A DNA stretch of 64,000 nucleotides from Diphasiastrum complanatum (GCA_029204225.1 CM055112.1:27227821-27291820); one strand, 5' to 3'; numbered from the stretch's first letter, positions 19,771 through 31,821 are shown. Numbers and translations: made by a program. Notes: generated by a model not told the origin, from the letters alone.

Positions 19771-20744
19771 TCAGGACATCATGTAATAAGAGTTACACGG
19801 CATTGTGAACCTCTTGGAGTCGATTCCAATCAAGATTTTGCATTGTTTTTAGAAAGCTAGTTCCCAAATGCCACTAGGCTGTTAAAAATCTGTGCACAAT
19901 GAATAGATCTGTCGAAAATTTGTGTAATTATAGTTTCAAGTAATCTATATGTGATTGGACTGTGCAAGTTTTAGGGTATCTCCCATCTATATCCGTACTT
20001 ACTATTTTTCAGTAACATTACGTTTTTTTCACACAATCCAAAATCATGGTTCCCTAACACCTTAATTTTTAAAGAACATGATTTTATTTTAAAACTAGTT
20101 TTTTTTTAAGAGACTGCTTGATTTGAATCTTCTGGAGTTTGTCGTAATCTTGATTTGAATCTTCTAGTGACCATGCATCTAATCCCCATGCCAGTGGCCG
20201 TGCACATCTTTTACTGGAATAAGGAGGGCTCCTTGTCTTCTATTATGGTGGCCTTGGTGGGTCTTATATTTGATTGATGAGATATCTTTTTCAATAATTC
20301 TGTCAATGTCCTAGAACAGAAAAGAAAACATTAGTAATCTAAAAAATTCCACAATTCAGGAGCATCATAAGAATAAGAAAAAAATCAAAACTTAAAATAG
20401 CAACCAAAAGGATGTTCTTATTAGGGATTGAGTTCCACTTTAGTCAGCATAATTTTTACTTCTAGTTCACTTTTATGACAACTTCTGGGCTACTACTTAA
20501 AGTTGACCATATCTTGGCTTTGCTAGACATTTAATCCTTTGTTGAAACGTTGAATGAGCAAAAGTTATTTTGTTATAGCTTTCTAGTTCCCCTTGCAAGT
20601 GTATATGTTGATAGATCAATTAAACTTCGCCTGTTCAAAGGGATAAATGAATGTAGGACATTGATTTTCGTTCATGGTTTCATGATGCAGAAGCTAATCA
20701 ATACCTATGATTGATCATACTATTCCTGAAGTATATTTGGAGAC

Positions 20745-21247
20745 ATGGACCTTGCAGACAGAACCGTTGGCTTCGTGCTGCTGCTTTTCAGCATCTCATT
20801 ATTCAGTTATTACACATTCTGGGTTATAATCACGGTCTCTCTCTCTCTACTGCTGCCCAAATGGATCATTTTATTTTTCGCTGCAAATATGCAGTTAGCT
20901 CACAACTTTTATTCTAGTATATATATAAACAGGCCACCCATTTAGTAGTAACTAGGCCCATCTGTCAAAATGAACTGTAGCAAGCTTGAATCACTGCATT
21001 AGTGATTTCAAGGATCATAACAAGTATTATGATTTTTTACATTTACAATTTAATGGCACAACTCTTAGTGTATTTTGGTGTTTACTTTCAGCCATTTGTG
21101 GACAGCGATCATTTTTTCCCAGCGAGGGAGTACGCCATCTTCATACCTGCACTTGCAGGTGTAACCCTTTTATCATTGATTATGATCTTTGTTGGCGTTG
21201 TGCTCTTGCTCTTGCGGTCGGGAAAATCTAAATCAAAAACTGCTTAA
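20745..21247 (+). CDS. DPM2: Dolichol-phosphate mannose synthase regulatory subunit (DPM2), two exons
   Basis: DPM2 is a small ER membrane protein that stabilises the DPM1/DPM3 complex, which makes dolichol-phosphate mannose for N-glycans, GPI anchors and O-mannosylation. Exon 1 (20745-20834) starts MDLADRTVGFVLLLFSISLF and encodes the first membrane helix, ending ...YYTFWVIIT. Exon 2 (21092-21247) begins PFVDSDHFFPAREYA, encodes the second helix (IPALAGVTLLSLIMIFVGVV) and ends in a Lys-rich tail. The 81-residue total matches the family, and the FWVII-PFVDS junction matches known DPM2 proteins. The intron (20835-21091) is GT-AG, with a weak donor GTCTCT at the start of a CT run and a good acceptor TTTACTTTCAG. 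All residues I associate with the family are present, so the gene looks functional. A long CT microsatellite begins 11 bases after the stop. Confidence 0.9.
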
Positions 21248-21254
21248 AGACATG

Positions 21255-21257
<3 letters not shown>

Positions 21258-21309
<52 letters not shown>
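21258..21309 (+). repeat. CT microsatellite after DPM2
   Basis: About 25 CT units starting 11 bp after the DPM2 stop codon, so it is probably within or next to its 3' UTR. Confidence 0.95.
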
Positions 21310-21311
<2 letters not shown>

Positions 21312-22263
21312 CCACCCCACGAACACCGTAAGCTCACTCCCGTTGTCTATCAAAACTCACATTATCGCTATTTTTCATCTCAAAACCCTTAGAAAAACTC
21401 TAACCCTAAAACCCTAATCCTAAAAAAGAACTATAAATCAACACCCTCTCTCCCCTCTGCTCCCTGTGCTACACACACACTCTCTCTCTCTCTCTACCCC
21501 CGCCCACGAACACCGTAAGCTCACTCCCATCGTTTGGAAACGGACAACCTAGCAACCTATGCATGACAATAGCTGCTGCCCATAAACACCAAAAACCAGC
21601 CCGATCCAACATCAGCTCCTTGCCTTGTCACTCCTCACAGCCAAGCCAGGCAGCCATGAATCAACGCAATGCAAGCCCTCAAAAGTAGTCCCAATCGTTG
21701 CTACTACTATACAATCATTATGCGAACCGGAGGAAATACTCTATGTCAGCTACCACTGGAAAGGCTTTCTGAAGCGGTTATTCTGTCTCCTCCGATTACA
21801 CAGAAAGCTATCTCTGAGCACAGTTGATTCCTCTCATAATAATGCTTGGAATTGAACAGAATAGAGTGGAAAAGAGCGACAATCTTTCTCTCTCTCTCTC
21901 TCTCAACTCACCTTATCTCTGATAGACTTTGGGGACAATAAGGAAGTGCGATGATGAATCCCTGCAGACGCAGGCACGCTATTAACCCAGCCTCCGCCCA
22001 CAGCCAAAGCAGCAGCTCTGAGACGAAAAGCAAAATGCCACCAGATTGATCCGCCTAAAAGTGTAGCAAACACCAATACTAAAAGCTACCGATGCTTTGT
22101 TCCTTGTTCCTTCTTGCCTGCGATGCTGACCACTAAATGTCTGCCCCCCCCCATCCTATCCCTTTCACTCATATGCTCGATCCTCGTTGCTTCTCCTCGC
22201 TCGTGCGCACACTCTCTCGCTCTATATATCAACTCATTATAGCGGGGGCTGTGTGTGTGTGTG

Positions 22264-22297
<34 letters not shown>

Positions 22298-23236
22298 AAC
22301 TCACACATTATCTCTATTTTTCATTCTAAAACCTTAAAAGAAGTGTAACCCTAAAAAACACCCTAATTTTTTGAAAAACCCTCTCCCTCGCCCTCGTCAC
22401 GCTGGCTCTTATGCGGTCTCTTTCTCCACGCATATATATATCCTTTTCTCTCTACGAAACTTCTAGATTTTTCTCTTTCTACTCTTTTCTGGAAAGTTCC
22501 AGAAAACTGCCCTTCACCCTTCAGCTGCGCCCTTCAACTGCCTATCATTGAAAACTTAGGACACACATGGCCCAATGAAAACGCAAGAAAAGCATTTTTT
22601 TCATCACTGCTGACATTCTCTCTTCCTCTCTCTCAACTCAGATTAACATTATTGCTATTTTTATCTGAAACCTAAAAAATCCTTAAAAAAATCTTAAACC
22701 TAAAAGAGAAAATGAGCGACTCTCGGAATCGCGATGGTGATGTGCTCCTCTCCTCCTATCTCTTGCCATTTTATATGTTTTTTCTTTCTAAAAACTTCTT
22801 TTTCTAAAAATTTCTAAAGCCACATGTTCTCTCTTTAAAAAAATTTAAATGCGCATGTTATTTTAAACACATTAAAATTGCTCTTCAAATGCTTTCCAAT
22901 AAGTTCTAGGACAAACATGGACCATATATATCAGATCTTTTTAGGTATATAAATATATATATGAAAGTGCCCCGCAAAAGCAATCGGTCCCAACTTTTCA
23001 AATATGTATACACATATACGGATTACGCAACTCTGAAACTTAGATGAGGTAATTCTATGCAAACGAGCTTCGGATGTTGCTAGCTAGATTCACCATTCCT
23101 CCACTTACAACTTCACGTTTAGACAAAGTCCACAGATTTCAGCCGTATACTATAAATGTACTTGTTTGCATAAACAATACGAATAATTCAAAATCGTCGA
23201 AAAGGAGATAAAACTTTTTTTGTCTATCATTGTGCA

Positions 23237-23294
<58 letters not shown>

Positions 23295-23570
23295 TCACAT
23301 TATTGCTATTTTTCATGTGAAACCTAAAAAATCCTTAAAAAACATTCAGCACCTCTCTCTTCGCGATCGTGATGTGCACCCTCCTCTCTTTCTCTCTCTC
23401 CATTTTATATCTTTTTTCTCTTTCTAAAAACTTCCCTTTCTAGGAATTTGTAAAGTCACATGTTTTCTCTCTATAAATTTCTAAATGCAGATATCATTTT
23501 GAACCCATTTCAAATGCACTTCAAATGCCCTTCAAATACGTTTTAGGGCAAACGTGGACCAATGAGAATA
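21310..23570 (+). repeat. CT-headed tandem units with telomere-like CCCTAAA motifs
   Basis: Between 22261 and 23570 three units of about 310-330 bp recur: 22261-22585, 22618-22925 and 23240-23570. Each starts with a CT run and CAACTCA...ATTATTGCTATTTTTCAT, passes a stretch of A-rich CCTAAAAAA words and ends in AGGACAAACATGGACCAATGA or a variant. Further partial heads lie at 21259, 21345, 21481 and 21884. A shorter direct repeat CACGAACACCGTAAGCTCAC occurs near 21318 and 21505. At 21404-21425 the words are CCCTAAAACCCTAA, close to the plant telomere repeat. No gene is seen. Confidence 0.75.
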
Positions 23571-23571
23571 G

Positions 23572-23726
<155 letters not shown>

Positions 23727-23743
23727 TACTGCATACCTCCAGG

Positions 23744-24151
23744 TGTCGGTTAACCACAACAGAGACCGAACGATTCACGTTCCACCCCGCCATAGGACCC
23801 AATCCAGGTCCACCCTCCGTGCCCTGGCCTATGACCGTAACAAGCAAGATCCGACTTCCATCCTAGACAGTGTCCCATACCACTGCCTAGGCTCTCAGCC
23901 ATCTCTTTTCTCAAGCTAGCACTCATCCCGGCTGTGCACATTGCTCTCCATCCACCTTCTCCTAGGTAGATAGAATGGATGGCAAAGTCATCCTTCCCTT
24001 TCCAAAGTGGGAGACTCCAAGCCATACGCACATCCTAGGTTATGACACGTGGCAGCCATGTAGGTTCACGAGTCACCAGTCAAGTCAACAGGCCCAGTCA
24101 TCGTCCAGTCTCAAGTTAGGTTTGGGACCCAAGGGGGTTGGGTCCCTAACA
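23744..24151 (-). repeat. 3' LTR of gypsy element J
   Basis: In minus direction it starts TGTTAGGGACCC directly after the purine tract AAGGGGGAGGGAA (24164-24152) and can be followed to ...TTAACCGACA at 23744. The TGT...ACA ends fit an LTR. The left boundary rests on this motif only. Confidence 0.65.
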
Positions 24152-24164
24152 TTCCCTCCCCCTT

Positions 24165-24600
24165 AAAAGACTCCTCTTCTAAGGAAGAAAATTTGGAAAC
24201 CTCAGTCTAAGGTCATGTTCATTTCCCCAAGTATCATTGTCTTCGGAGCTTCCTTTCCAACGAACCAATTACTCAATTACTTGACGGTTTCTGAGCCCAC
24301 GTTGACATACATCAACAATGGCCTGTGGTTCCGAAGGTACAAAGGATGTCAGGTCCTCAAGCTGAACTAGATTCTCCTGAAGGATTAAGTCATCATTTCC
24401 ACCAAGTCGTTCCTTTAAATGACTAATGTGAAAAATTGGATGGAGGTCAACCGCATTGTTAATATATTTTAACGCTTGATGGTCAGTAACTATGGTAAAC
24501 TGGGAGTCGTACAAATAATGTCTCCACACTTTCAAGGCATGAATAACAGCAAAAAGCTCCTTGACCCCAGTATGGACGAGAAACCTCGTTCATATACAGA
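24165..24600 (-). pseudogene. Ty3/gypsy chromovirus remnant J (RNase H joined to integrase C-terminus and chromodomain)
   Basis: The minus strand encodes KELFAVIHALKVWRHYLY and FTIVTDHQALKYI, typical of gypsy RNase H. After two or three residues it jumps to HPIFHISHLKERLGGND and a stretch ending in a decayed chromodomain (RQVIE, a stop in place of Tyr, then LVRWKG). The integrase core that normally separates these, about 400 residues, is missing. The chromodomain and the adjacent purine tract and LTR show that this is the 3' end of the element. Confidence 0.85.
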
Positions 24601-25454
24601 CGAAATGATCTAAGTTTATTCTTCAAAACCAAAAAGGAAAAATTCAAAATAGCTAAAGTACATACCAATAGAGATCCAATATCTATATTCGAAATGCTAC
24701 AAGGAATTCAATTCCTTCAAGAAGATCTTTAACCGCATTATCCGATAATCCAGAGATCTCAAAACTCCATCTAGATTTTCAATACCATATATGTACATAT
24801 CTATTCCACCAAATACTGGATTACCCTCATATTTGTTCCTAATGAATCGCAATAATCTATTAACAAAATTGTGATTTAACAAGAATCTGCACATGGTTTT
24901 ACCGTCACATAAACAACCCAACTGGTTGATACTATCATTCCCAAATTCCTAGCATCTGAGAGTTCCAACTCTTAGGAATAAGACTCTTTACAGTACAACT
25001 GTGAACCAAGTATCATTCTCGTTTCAATGTCACAATTTCCAATAACAAATAGGGTCAACTCATAGTCCTATAGATATTCAAAATAAATTCAACTTAATGA
25101 ATTCAATAAACCGGTGCTATGCAATTTTCTTACAAGGATTATTAACCAATCCAAACTACATAACACAATCACATTTACCTACTTTGGTGTCTCATTTTCT
25201 TCCTCCCTTCGATTTTACGGTCACCCAAAAAATTTCATTAGCGAAGACCCTTGAAAACTCGTTTGACACAAGTAAATGCTAGGTTGCTACCCTTTTGACC
25301 ACACTAGCTTAAGTATTACTTCGTTAAAGTTGCCTGAAACTAATGGAAAATCAATAAAATTAGGATCCAGGTACTCTTCACGATATTCAATACACCTATT
25401 TTTTAATCGAATATAGAGCTACCCCTAAATATTTACGACCTTATTCCATTTATT
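24601..25454. other. Unassigned stretch replacing the end of element E's 3' LTR
   Basis: No recognised gene. A minus-strand frame at 24697-24921 contains FIRNKYEGNPVFGGIDMY but resembles no family known to me. The stretch sits where the truncated LTR of element E should continue. Confidence 0.35.
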
Positions 25455-25880
25455 CTACATGAGAGATACTCGAATTCCTACAGTGGAGTTGCATGGAAAG
25501 TCCACTTAACTGAACTAATTCACCTACCAGAGATCCACATGTGTAACTGCATGCATGAATGTTGCATGTACTGCATGTCAACTCATAAAATTGCCTAGAC
25601 ATGTGTAGATCATAGAAACTACTTTGCATGTTGCATGCATTGATTGCATGTTGCATGCATTGATTGCATGTGGCTTGCATGCATACAGTATGACATCGCA
25701 TGCTATCTAAACTTCTGCATGTCATCGAAATTGAATCTACCTAACACAAATCCGACCTATACTAGAAGGTTATGTGCTCAATTCACATACTTTTTATGTA
25801 CAACATGAAATACAATGGAAATAACCATGGACATGGCCCCAAACTCGAGATAGGAAGATAATATTTTAATAATCTTCACA
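25455..25880 (-). repeat. Copia E 3' LTR, truncated
   Basis: Matches 30366-30771 of the 5' LTR closely. In minus direction it begins TGTGAAGATTATTAAAATAT right after the polypurine tract AAGGAGGAG (25889-25881). About 324 bp of the far end is lost at 25455. It has one extra 20-bp unit, TGCATGTTGCATGCATTGAT, relative to the 5' LTR. Confidence 0.92.
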
Positions 25881-25933
25881 CTCCTCCTTAAAATCTATGT
25901 TCCTATCAACATAGACTCGAAATTAGGCCAAGA

Positions 25934-28900
25934 TTAGACCTCATAAATCTGCAACACAATTTGTAGAAAATCAACATGCTTCAGTGAGATCTCTCTCCCA
26001 ATGACTTTTTCTCTTATGAAATGATGAGCTACCTCGATGTGTTTGCTCCTTGCATGAAAAATTGGATTATTTGCAAAAGCTTGAGCAGAAATGTTGTCAT
26101 TCTTGATAATTGGAAGATCTTCATCTGCATAACACTTTAGCTCCAAAAGTAGCCTTTTGATCCATAAAACCTCCTTTGTTGTGGTTGTAAGAGATTTGTA
26201 CTCAGCGTCACAGGATGATAAGGAAATAGTTGCCAAGTTCCGTCCAAGAAATATAGTGTAAGCACTTGTGGATTTTCTATCCAATCTGTCTCCTGCAAAA
26301 TCTGAATCTGAAAAAGCAATCAAAGTCAGATCTTCTCCCTTGTAGAATAATCCATAATCTAAGGTAGAAGATATATACCTCAAGACTCTTTTAGCCAACT
26401 TCCAGTGATATAACTTTGGATCCTGCATGTGTTGACTTAGCTTATGAACACAAAAGCTTAGATCAAGCCTAGTCACTGTTAACCAAATAAGTGAGCCAAT
26501 ACGACTCCTATAAAGAGTGATGTCAAAGGATTTTTCATCATCTTTCATAGGAACTTTTACAGTGTGCTCCGTAGATGTATCTATGTCTTTACAATTTTCC
26601 ATTTGAAATTTCTTGAGCATGACATCTTAAACTCACTACCAAGTGCATGCTTAGTTTCTTCAACTAGCTTCTCGTTATTTCCACAAAGAATGATATCATC
26701 TACATAGATGAGAAGAATAATTACAAAGTTATCTACAAACTTATAATACAGAGAAGAGTCATATTCACTTAGACAAAATCCGATTGATATGAGATAGGAG
26801 TTGAGCCTTGCATACCAAGACCTTGGTGTCTGTTTCAGTCCATAGAGACTTGTGAACAAAAGACAAACTTTTGATTTATCAACTTCTTTCACAAAACCTG
26901 GAGGTTGCTCCATGTAAATCTCCTCCTCAAGCTAACCATTGAGAAATGCATTAGAAACATCAAGCTGGAACATACTCCAATTGTGAAAACATGCAAGAGA
27001 TATAAGTATTCGGATTGTTACCATCTTTGCAACTGGTGCAAAAGTATCTTCATAGTCAAGACCTTTGATTTGTGAGTAGCCTTTGGCACAAAGTCTTGCT
27101 TTATACTTATTGATAGATCCATCATGATTATACTTGATTCTGAAAATCCACTTACATCCAATCACATGCATGTTGTTTGGTGGCTCCACAAGCTCCCATG
27201 TGTTATTTGACATCAAGGCTTCAAACTCTTGGGTCATTGCTTCAACCCACATCTTGGATTGAAGAGCTTCTTGGACATCTTTAGGCTCTTCATCTGATAT
27301 GAAGAGAGCATGATAGGAAGTTTCACCTTCCACTTGCCTTCCTTCTTCATCATATGTGAGCCTCCTTGGCTCAGATCTTGCTCGTGTAGATCTTCTTGGT
27401 GTGGTAGCTTGAATTTGCTCCTCCTCAAGCCTCGGCCTCACCACCTCTTGAGCAGCATCAAGATTGATGATTGATCTTGCATGAGACTCCTTGATCTGTG
27501 CATCATCCAAGTTAAATTTCTGATCTTCATGGAAGATCACATCTCTACTAACAATATTCTTGTCAGTAGAAGGAAGATATACTTTGTATGCTTGTCAGTA
27601 GAAGGAAGATATACTTTGTATGCTTTTTTAGTGGATGCATATCCTACAAAAATTTCTTCAACTGCACTAGGATCTTCCTTCTTCGTAGTTTCTAGAGGCA
27701 CATGCACGAAGCATACACAGCCAAAAATCCTAAGATGATCTACCTTAGGCTTTTTCTTATACAACATCTCAAATGGTGTTTTTCCTCCTATTGCAAGATT
27801 AGGAAGCCTATTACAAAGGTAGTTTGCGCATGCAACTGCCTCTCCCCAAAATTCTTTAAGCTTCTAGCCTAATGGCTTTTGCACATTCACACAAAGTTCT
27901 ATTTTTTCTCTCAGCGGCTCCATTTTGCTGAGGAGTATATGAGCAAGAAAACTCTCTTTGAATGCCCTCTGTCTCACAAAAGTCTTTAAGCTTATTGGAA
28001 GTGTATTCTCCTCCACTATCACTTCTCAAAGCTTTCAACTTAAAAGAAAACTGCTTTCCTACATAAGCTTTGAAAGTAAGAAAAACATCATAGACCATGG
28101 CTTTTGAAGACAACATATAGATCCAAGAATATCTTGTATAATCATCTACAAAGGAAACAAAGCAATTTGCTCCTCCTTTGCTCTTAGTTGATGAGAAATG
28201 AACATCAGAGTGCACTAGTTCAAATGGTTGCTTTTTTTTTTTTTATGCTTGATCTAGGAAAAGGCCTTCTGTGTGATTTTGCCAACACACAAGCTTCACA
28301 AGGTAGAAGATCCTTTGACAGTGTCTTTTGGTAGTCCAATAGCTTTTCCTTCCTTGACCATAGATTGCATGGCTTTGAAATTGGGTTGAACCAATCTCTT
28401 GTGCCACAGATCCTCTTGAAGAACCTTGGTCTCATAAGCAATATCTGAAATGTTAGCACTCTCCCTAGAATCTAGTTTGTACAACTTACCAATTCTAGAT
28501 CCTCTAGCAATAACTTCATTTTCTCTTGAGATTATACACTTGTCAACTTGAAACTTGACATCCAATCCACTATCAAACAACTGTCCTACACTAATGAGAT
28601 TCTTAGTTAGTCTAGGTACATAAAGTACATCATGTAAGCAAAAAGATTTTGATGATGATCATGTAGTGGAATACTACCTATTCCTTCAATTCTACACTCT
28701 ACATCATTAGCAGTATAGATTGATCTTGTTGCACCTAGATATGGCATGAGACTAGTGAAAGAGTTCTTAGAACTAGACATATGGGAACTAGCCCCACTAT
28801 CTATCCACCAAACTTCTTCATTCTTAAAAGGAAAAGATGAAAAAATAGACATCATTAATGAATCCTCTCTTTTACTCTCAACACCCTCACACTCATCCTC

Positions 28901-29266
28901 ATTAGTAAGGTTAGCTTGCTTAGATTGGTTCTTCTTCTTGAAACAGTATGATGCATAGTGTCCTTTCTTGCCACATAAAAAATACTTGATCTTTGACAGC
29001 TTCTTCTTGCCATTGGATGTTGCAGCTTGTGAGGACTGATCATCACCACCTTCCTTGGCTTTGTCCTTCTTGAAGTGTTGTTGTCCTTTGCCCTTGCCTC
29101 TTGACTTGTCTCTGATGAAGAGTGCTTTGTCATCTCCACCATCTTTCAATGAAAGTCTGTTGATCCTCAGCATCTTGTTCTCTTGTCTGCTTTCTTCATC
29201 AATGAGAACACCTTGCAGTGTCTCCAACTCACTGTGCTACAAGAAATGTGAACCAGATGAAGACAT
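25934..29266 (-). pseudogene. Copia E gag-pol, broken
   Basis: Reading leftwards from the ATG at 29266: eight residues then an in-frame stop, followed directly by SELETLQG, so about 200 residues of gag are missing. Next come a basic segment and a knuckle YFLCGKKGHYASYC whose first Cys is Tyr, protease WWIDSGASSHMS, pre-integrase, integrase (HSDVHFSSTKS, LRSDSGGEYTS, NGAAERKNRT), RT (CKWIFRIKYNHDGS, LLIYVDDIILCG) and RNase H (SDSDFAGDRLDRKSTS, SKHIEVAHHFIRE). Frameshifts occur near 28600, 28240 (a T run), 27860, 27590 (a 32-bp duplication), 26925 and 26615. It is non-functional but keeps the full domain order, which makes it a useful comparison for D. Confidence 0.9.
27559..27622 (-). repeat. 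Perfect 32-bp tandem duplication in copia E pol
   Basis: Two identical adjacent 32-bp copies (27559-27590 and 27591-27622). Because 32 is not a multiple of three, the duplication shifts the integrase-RT linker frame after the segment AYKVYLPSTDK. Confidence 0.95.
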
Positions 29267-30029
29267 CTTCTCTATGAGAAATTATAGTAATGATAAAAAA
29301 ATGGAGTTGAAAGGATGTTGCTTGCTATCTCAATCTAGGATCTAACACTGATGTTGATCCAATCTATGAAATCTAGCAACAGATGTGAGAACAGATTCTC
29401 AACATAGAAAGTCAATCTATCTTGAATTTGGATCTTGCTTCAGTCACAAAAAAGAAGCACATGCAAGTAAGAAGTCTATCTCTCCCACGAGTTTCAAAGA
29501 ATTGAAAAACTCTTTGGAACTTACTTTCAATTCAAACACAGTAAATTTTGTGAAATGAAAAGTCTAAGACCTCAGAACACTCACTTCTATCCAATTCTAC
29601 TTGATTGACAGTGAAAATTGATGAAAATGGTGAAAAAAAACTGATGTGTTCTCACTTTGGCATATCCCACGACTTGAGTACTCTCTCAAACTCTCTGATT
29701 GCCTAAAACTCTTCTAAAAACAAATCAAAATGATTTAGAAACACGAGCAACACATTATACTCTTCAATACCTATCCAACAAGCTATAGAACATCAAATTT
29801 GGATCAAATCTAGAGAAGTAGCACTCAATTAATGAGGGCTGATTTCACACATGTGAGCTCTCTGTCCGTACAGGGCTATGCTAGAGCAGATCAAGCTCAT
29901 TTTCATCCACTTATGATCCACAGATAGCTTGTCTCTCAGCGAGTTTGAATCCCTCTCCCAAATCCGAGTTCCTGCAAGCAAAAGCACTGATGATCTGATG
30001 TATACACCCTCACCTCTTCAAAGCATGAA
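29267..30029 (-). other. Copia E untranslated leader
   Basis: About 760 bp between primer site and gag start, without a supported frame. Confidence 0.55.
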
Positions 30030-30041
30030 GCTCTGATACCA
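30030..30041 (-). promoter_or_regulatory. Copia E primer-binding site
   Basis: GCTCTGATACCA is the exact complement of the 12-base TGGTATCAGAGC priming site and is flush with the LTR end. Confidence 0.9.
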
Positions 30042-30771
30042 TGTGATGTTTTTAGCACGTGTGAACTTCACCACACACCTTATAGGATCTTACTGAGGTG
30101 TTGTAATTGCACAAGATTGATCAGAGAACGATATACTTGAAAAATGTATGGGAAGGGCACAATGGCATATATCTGATTGAAAAATCTAACTTCTCACTAT
30201 GAGAATTGAATGTCAGAAATAGTTCTAAGTGCTCAGTATGGGATAAATAGGCTGCTCTCGCGTAGAGAGAGAAAATCAATGAAAGAGAACTCAGGTAGAG
30301 AGAGAATGAGTCCAAATTACCAAAATCTCATTATTCACAATATGGCAAAACATGCCAAGATTTCCCTACATGAGAGAGACTCGAATTCCTACAGTGGAGT
30401 TGCATGGAAAGTCCACTTAACTGAACTAATTCACCTACCAGAGATCCACATGTGTAACTGCATGCATGGATGTTGCATGTACTGCATGTCAACTCATAAA
30501 ATTGCCTAGACATGTGTAGATCATAGAAACCACTTTGCATGTTGCATGCATTGATTGCATGTGGCTTGCATGCATACAGTATGACATTGCATGCTATCTA
30601 AACTTCTGCATGTCATCAAAATTGAATCTACCTAACTCAAATCCAACCTATACTAGAAGGTTATGTGCTCAATTCACATACCTTTTATGTACAACATGAA
30701 ATACAATGGAAATAACCATGGACATGGCCCCAAACTCGAGATAGGAAGATAATATTTTAATAATCTTCACA
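30042..30771 (-). repeat. Copia E 5' LTR
   Basis: 730 bp, beginning TGTGAAGATTATT and ending ...AAACATCACA in minus direction. It is rich in the word TGCATG near 30460-30580. Confidence 0.92.
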
Positions 30772-31808
30772 ACACACATCCAACAAAGAAGCTATCTTAT
30801 ACAAAACCCTCACGCCCATCCATTTGCAGGGAAGGAACGGTTTCAAATTAGTTGGTGTTCCACAACTCGTATGGAGGCGCATTGATTCTGGTTATCTTAA
30901 TATCCACGACCCTAACAAATCAAATCACAAAGGATTCAACAGAAGGGCAGATACCAAGATCAAATACAGCTTCAATCATAATAGGCCTCCACAAAATCCG
31001 AACAACGTTCCACTCTTATCCCAAATGAAAGTATCAATCCGTGGGTGAGCAGCAAGCAGAAGGGTTCCAAAAGATATAGCTTGCTTTTAGAATCACATGT
31101 CAGGGTTACACTCTTTAAGGTTTCAGGCAGAGAGCAGAGTTTGTAAAAGAATTGTCTATTCCAAATTTTTATAGTTGTCTTTTCATGCTTAATCGCTTAT
31201 CAAGCACCCAAACTGGAAAAGTCACATAACCAATTTATTACAGGGAATGGATAGTTCTTGTAAAGAATGTACTCCTTCTAGCCTCATAATCTACTTGTTC
31301 AAGAATTTTCTATGATCAAAAATTGCAGAATCCACAAGAGGATTAAAATAAATAGCTCACAATCCTCATCTTGCAATTTGTTAGATTCAAATTTTTTTAG
31401 CTATAAATAGTTTATTCATCCATAAATATAGCTAAATCTACTTGAATCTAACACCAACATCATTATGGACATTTGCATAACATTAGACCTCCAATAAAAT
31501 GTAGATTCAAGCTACAAGCCACTCCGATTTGCACATGCAGAATTTCGACTGATTGAAAGCTTCCCCAAAACAGAAAATTATGAAAGAGTTCAAACTAATT
31601 CTCAGCATCATCATCAAAACTGACCAAGTAGAAGAGCACTCTATTACCAAATTTTGACAAAAGCATGCATCAACCGAAATTAGTGAATCCAATTCCATAA
31701 TTTCCTTGAGAAAATAGCACTCCAAACTGGGATGAAGATCCAAGTGCTTCAACTTCCAACCCGATGAAGAATTCGTCTCCATCCTATCCAAGACCGCATC
31801 TTAGCCGG
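30772..31808. other. Unassigned, internal to the element starting at the 31822 LTR
   Basis: No recognised domain. The right part follows a primer site in minus direction, so it is probably the leader of another minus-strand LTR element. A minus-strand frame at 31507-31791 has no known relative. Confidence 0.4.
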
Positions 31809-31820
31809 GCTCTGATACCA
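31809..31820 (-). promoter_or_regulatory. Primer-binding site beside the 490-bp LTR
   Basis: GCTCTGATACCA, complement of TGGTATCAGAGC, one base from the LTR end. Confidence 0.85.
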
Positions 31821-31821
31821 A

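Larger units (their letters stand above)
18202..20744. other. Intergenic region before DPM2
   Basis: About 2.5 kb without a recognised gene. It holds a GA microsatellite at 18382-18409, a perfect 20-bp tandem duplication at 18746-18785 and several degenerate copies of a repeat of about 73 bp between 19050 and 19760. The last few hundred bases should include the DPM2 promoter and 5' UTR; no TATA box is evident. Confidence 0.5.
25455..30771 (-). mobile_element. Copia E, LTR retrotransposon with decayed coding region
   Basis: A minus-strand copia element of 5.3 kb with a complete 5' LTR (right), primer site, gag-pol remnants, polypurine tract and a truncated 3' LTR (left). Small differences between LTRs and several frame breaks mark it as older than D. 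A gag scrap of the same family lies at 6530-6760. Confidence 0.92.

Noticed and set aside
24697-24921. Minus-strand frame of 74 codons, possibly an organelle-derived gene
   Set aside because: No match to a plastid or mitochondrial protein that I can recognise; left as unassigned.
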